7,039 bases of DNA from Rhodospirillales bacterium. Its GTDB lineage: Bacteria; Pseudomonadota; Alphaproteobacteria; Rhodospirillales; Defluviicoccaceae. A program made the translations under genes and the position numbers. The notes beneath the pieces are model-generated. The model did no database searches. It was not told the DNA's origin and worked only from the letters and a program-made list of their open reading frames with translations. The stretch is taken from NCBI GenBank assembly GCA_030622775.1, contig JAUXFS010000089.1, forward strand, positions 1 through 7,039, given 5' to 3'. Positions 6,152-7,039 of the stretch are shown here, piece by piece; position 1 is the first letter of the stretch, and each line of letters opens with the position of its first letter.

Positions 6152-6180
6152 TTTGCAGTGGCGAGTGTGGTATGTATAAG
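6152..6180 (+). promoter_or_regulatory. Sigma-70-type promoter of the lipoprotein genes
   Basis: TTTGCA (6152-6157, 4 of 6) and TATAAG (6175-6180, 5 of 6) are separated by 17 bases. RNA would start near 6187, about 50 bases before ATG 6238. This argues against the in-frame ATG at 6172, which overlaps the -10 box. Confidence 0.6.
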
Positions 6181-6237
6181 CAACTGTTAATTCTAAGATC
6201 TAACCCGGTTGGCACGGTCGACATGCGAGGGAATGGA

Positions 6238-6954
6238 ATGCGGCGCTCTTGGTGCGTCGTCGTCTGTTGGGCGGTCGTTGCCGTACTGACTTCAGCCTGC
6301 GCGACAAAGACCTTTCAACAGATTCAAGCGCTCGAACGGGACGGCACACCGCTGCGCGTCGTGTTGATGCCGCTCGATGTTCAACTCTCCGAACTGACCG
6401 CGGCGGGACTGCACGAACCGAAAGCCGATTGGACGACCAGCGCCAGAGTCAACATCCTGGACGCGCTGGTCGAGGACCTTCGTGGGCACGGCGCCGAACT
6501 CACCGTTTACGTGGCGGGGCCGGGGGAACCCCAGGTTCGGCGGGAGCAGATCCAACTGGTCAAGTTGCACGAGGCCGTCGGCCAAGCCATCCTGGTGCAC
6601 AAGTTCCAGCCCGCCTTGGAACTGCCCACCAAGAAAAACGCGTTCGACTGGTCGCTGGGGCCGAAAGTCGGTAGCCTGCGTGACGAATACGACGCCGACT
6701 ATGCGTTGTTCGTGTTCGTGCGCGACAGCCACTCGAGCGGTGGACGGGTGGCCGCCGCCGTGCTCGTCGGCATTCTGTCGATGGGCCGCTACATTCTTCC
6801 GGGCGGCCAACAGTCGGGGTTCGCGTCGCTGGTGGACCTCGATACCGGCAACATCGTCTGGTTCAACCGGTTGCAGCGGGGCGCGGGTGATCTCAGGACG
6901 TTCGACGCCGCTCGGGGCTCGGTCTCGGTGCTGTTGACGGACTTCCCGAAATGA
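6238..6954 (+). CDS. Putative secreted lipoprotein of unknown function
   Basis: A 238-residue protein I cannot assign to a family. It starts with a lipoprotein-type signal peptide: MRR, a hydrophobic stretch (residues 5-17), and a lipobox-like LTSAC ending at C21. The residue after the Cys is Ala, compatible with outer-membrane sorting. The mature part begins ATKTFQQIQ and contains VVLMPLDVQLSEL, an amphipathic region, and DADYALFVFVRDS. A short Gly/Ala-rich hydrophobic stretch (VAAAVLVGILSMG) then leads into FASLVDLDTGNIVWFN. The last pattern recalls periplasmic lipoproteins of the CsgG/LpoB-like kind, but only loosely. ATG 6238 is chosen because GAGGG lies 6 bases upstream and the signal peptide then has normal length. 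ATG 6223 would add five residues and has no ribosome binding site. It overlaps the next gene by ATGA. Confidence 0.8.
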   Translation: MRRSWCVVVCWAVVAVLTSACATKTFQQIQALERDGTPLRVVLMPLDVQLSELTAAGLHEPKADWTTSARVNILDALVEDLRGHGAELTVYVAGPGEPQVRREQIQLVKLHEAVGQAILVHKFQPALELPTKKNAFDWSLGPKVGSLRDEYDADYALFVFVRDSHSSGGRVAAAVLVGILSMGRYILPGGQQSGFASLVDLDTGNIVWFNRLQRGAGDLRTFDAARGSVSVLLTDFPK

Positions 6955-7039
6955 GGTCGCTGCGGTTTACCGGTGCTTTCCTGCTTGCCGCCTGCCTCTG
7001 CGCTTCCTGCGCCACCTACGAGCCGAGCGACCAGCTCTA
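6951..7039 (+). CDS. Putative lipoprotein, 5' fragment (continues beyond window)
   Basis: Only the first 29 residues are present. They form a clear lipoprotein-type signal peptide: MRSLR, a hydrophobic core, and cysteines at 15 (FLLAAC), 17 and 20 (LCASC) as candidate lipidation sites, followed by ATYEPSDQL. The Cys-Ala-Thr start of the mature part repeats that of the upstream protein if C20 is used. The ATG overlaps the preceding stop (ATGA) and there is no good ribosome binding site of its own, so translational coupling and a joint function are likely. The mature domain is outside the window, so no function can be given. Confidence 0.7.
   Translation, partial: MRSLRFTGAFLLAACLCASCATYEPSDQL

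Noticed and set aside
6172..6237. Start of the first lipoprotein at ATG 6172 (or 6223)
   Set aside because: ATG 6172 overlaps the -10 box and precedes the likely transcript start. ATG 6223 has no ribosome binding site, whereas ATG 6238 has GAGGG at 6-base spacing.

Overview
The window is GC-rich chromosomal DNA, probably from an alphaproteobacterium and perhaps of the Rhodospirillales type. This placement is an inference from the LipB sequence style, the LiuR/GnyR-type MerR regulator, frequent GTG/TTG starts and high GC; nothing here fixes the genus. I see no insertion sequence, CRISPR array, integrase or phage gene, so this reads as ordinary chromosome with several unusual details rather than a mobile island.

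Left part (1-2806). The 5' portion of lipB (lipoyl synthesis) runs off the left edge on the minus strand. Divergent from it lies a complete tRNA-Leu(GAG) with encoded CCA and a hairpin terminator. Next comes a 16-bp-arm hairpin in the leader of mgtE, a CBS-domain magnesium transporter/channel gene. mgtE overlaps a GNAT acetyltransferase gene by 4 bp (GTGA), so the two are probably cotranscribed and translationally coupled.

Middle part (2807-4634). A MerR-family regulator of the LiuR/GnyR type has a near-perfect palindrome inside its own promoter spacer. The -10 box lies so close to the ATG that the mRNA may be leaderless. The usual leucine/isovalerate (liu) genes are not next to it. Convergent with it is a subtilisin-family (S8) protease without a signal peptide, with its own TATAAT promoter and a strong ribosome binding site. 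It keeps the Asp/His/Ser triad but has Gly where the oxyanion-hole Asn is expected.

Right part (4635-7039). A dihydrolipoamide-dehydrogenase-like flavoprotein on the minus strand lacks both redox-active cysteines and the C-terminal active-site histidine. It should therefore not be annotated as a working Lpd or mercuric reductase. Divergent from it, behind a recognisable promoter, start two overlapping (ATGA) genes for secreted lipoproteins; the second is cut by the right edge. Their functions are not recognisable from sequence.

No single operon or pathway ties the genes together. The clearest functional units are mgtE-GNAT, the autoregulated MerR gene, and the lipoprotein pair.
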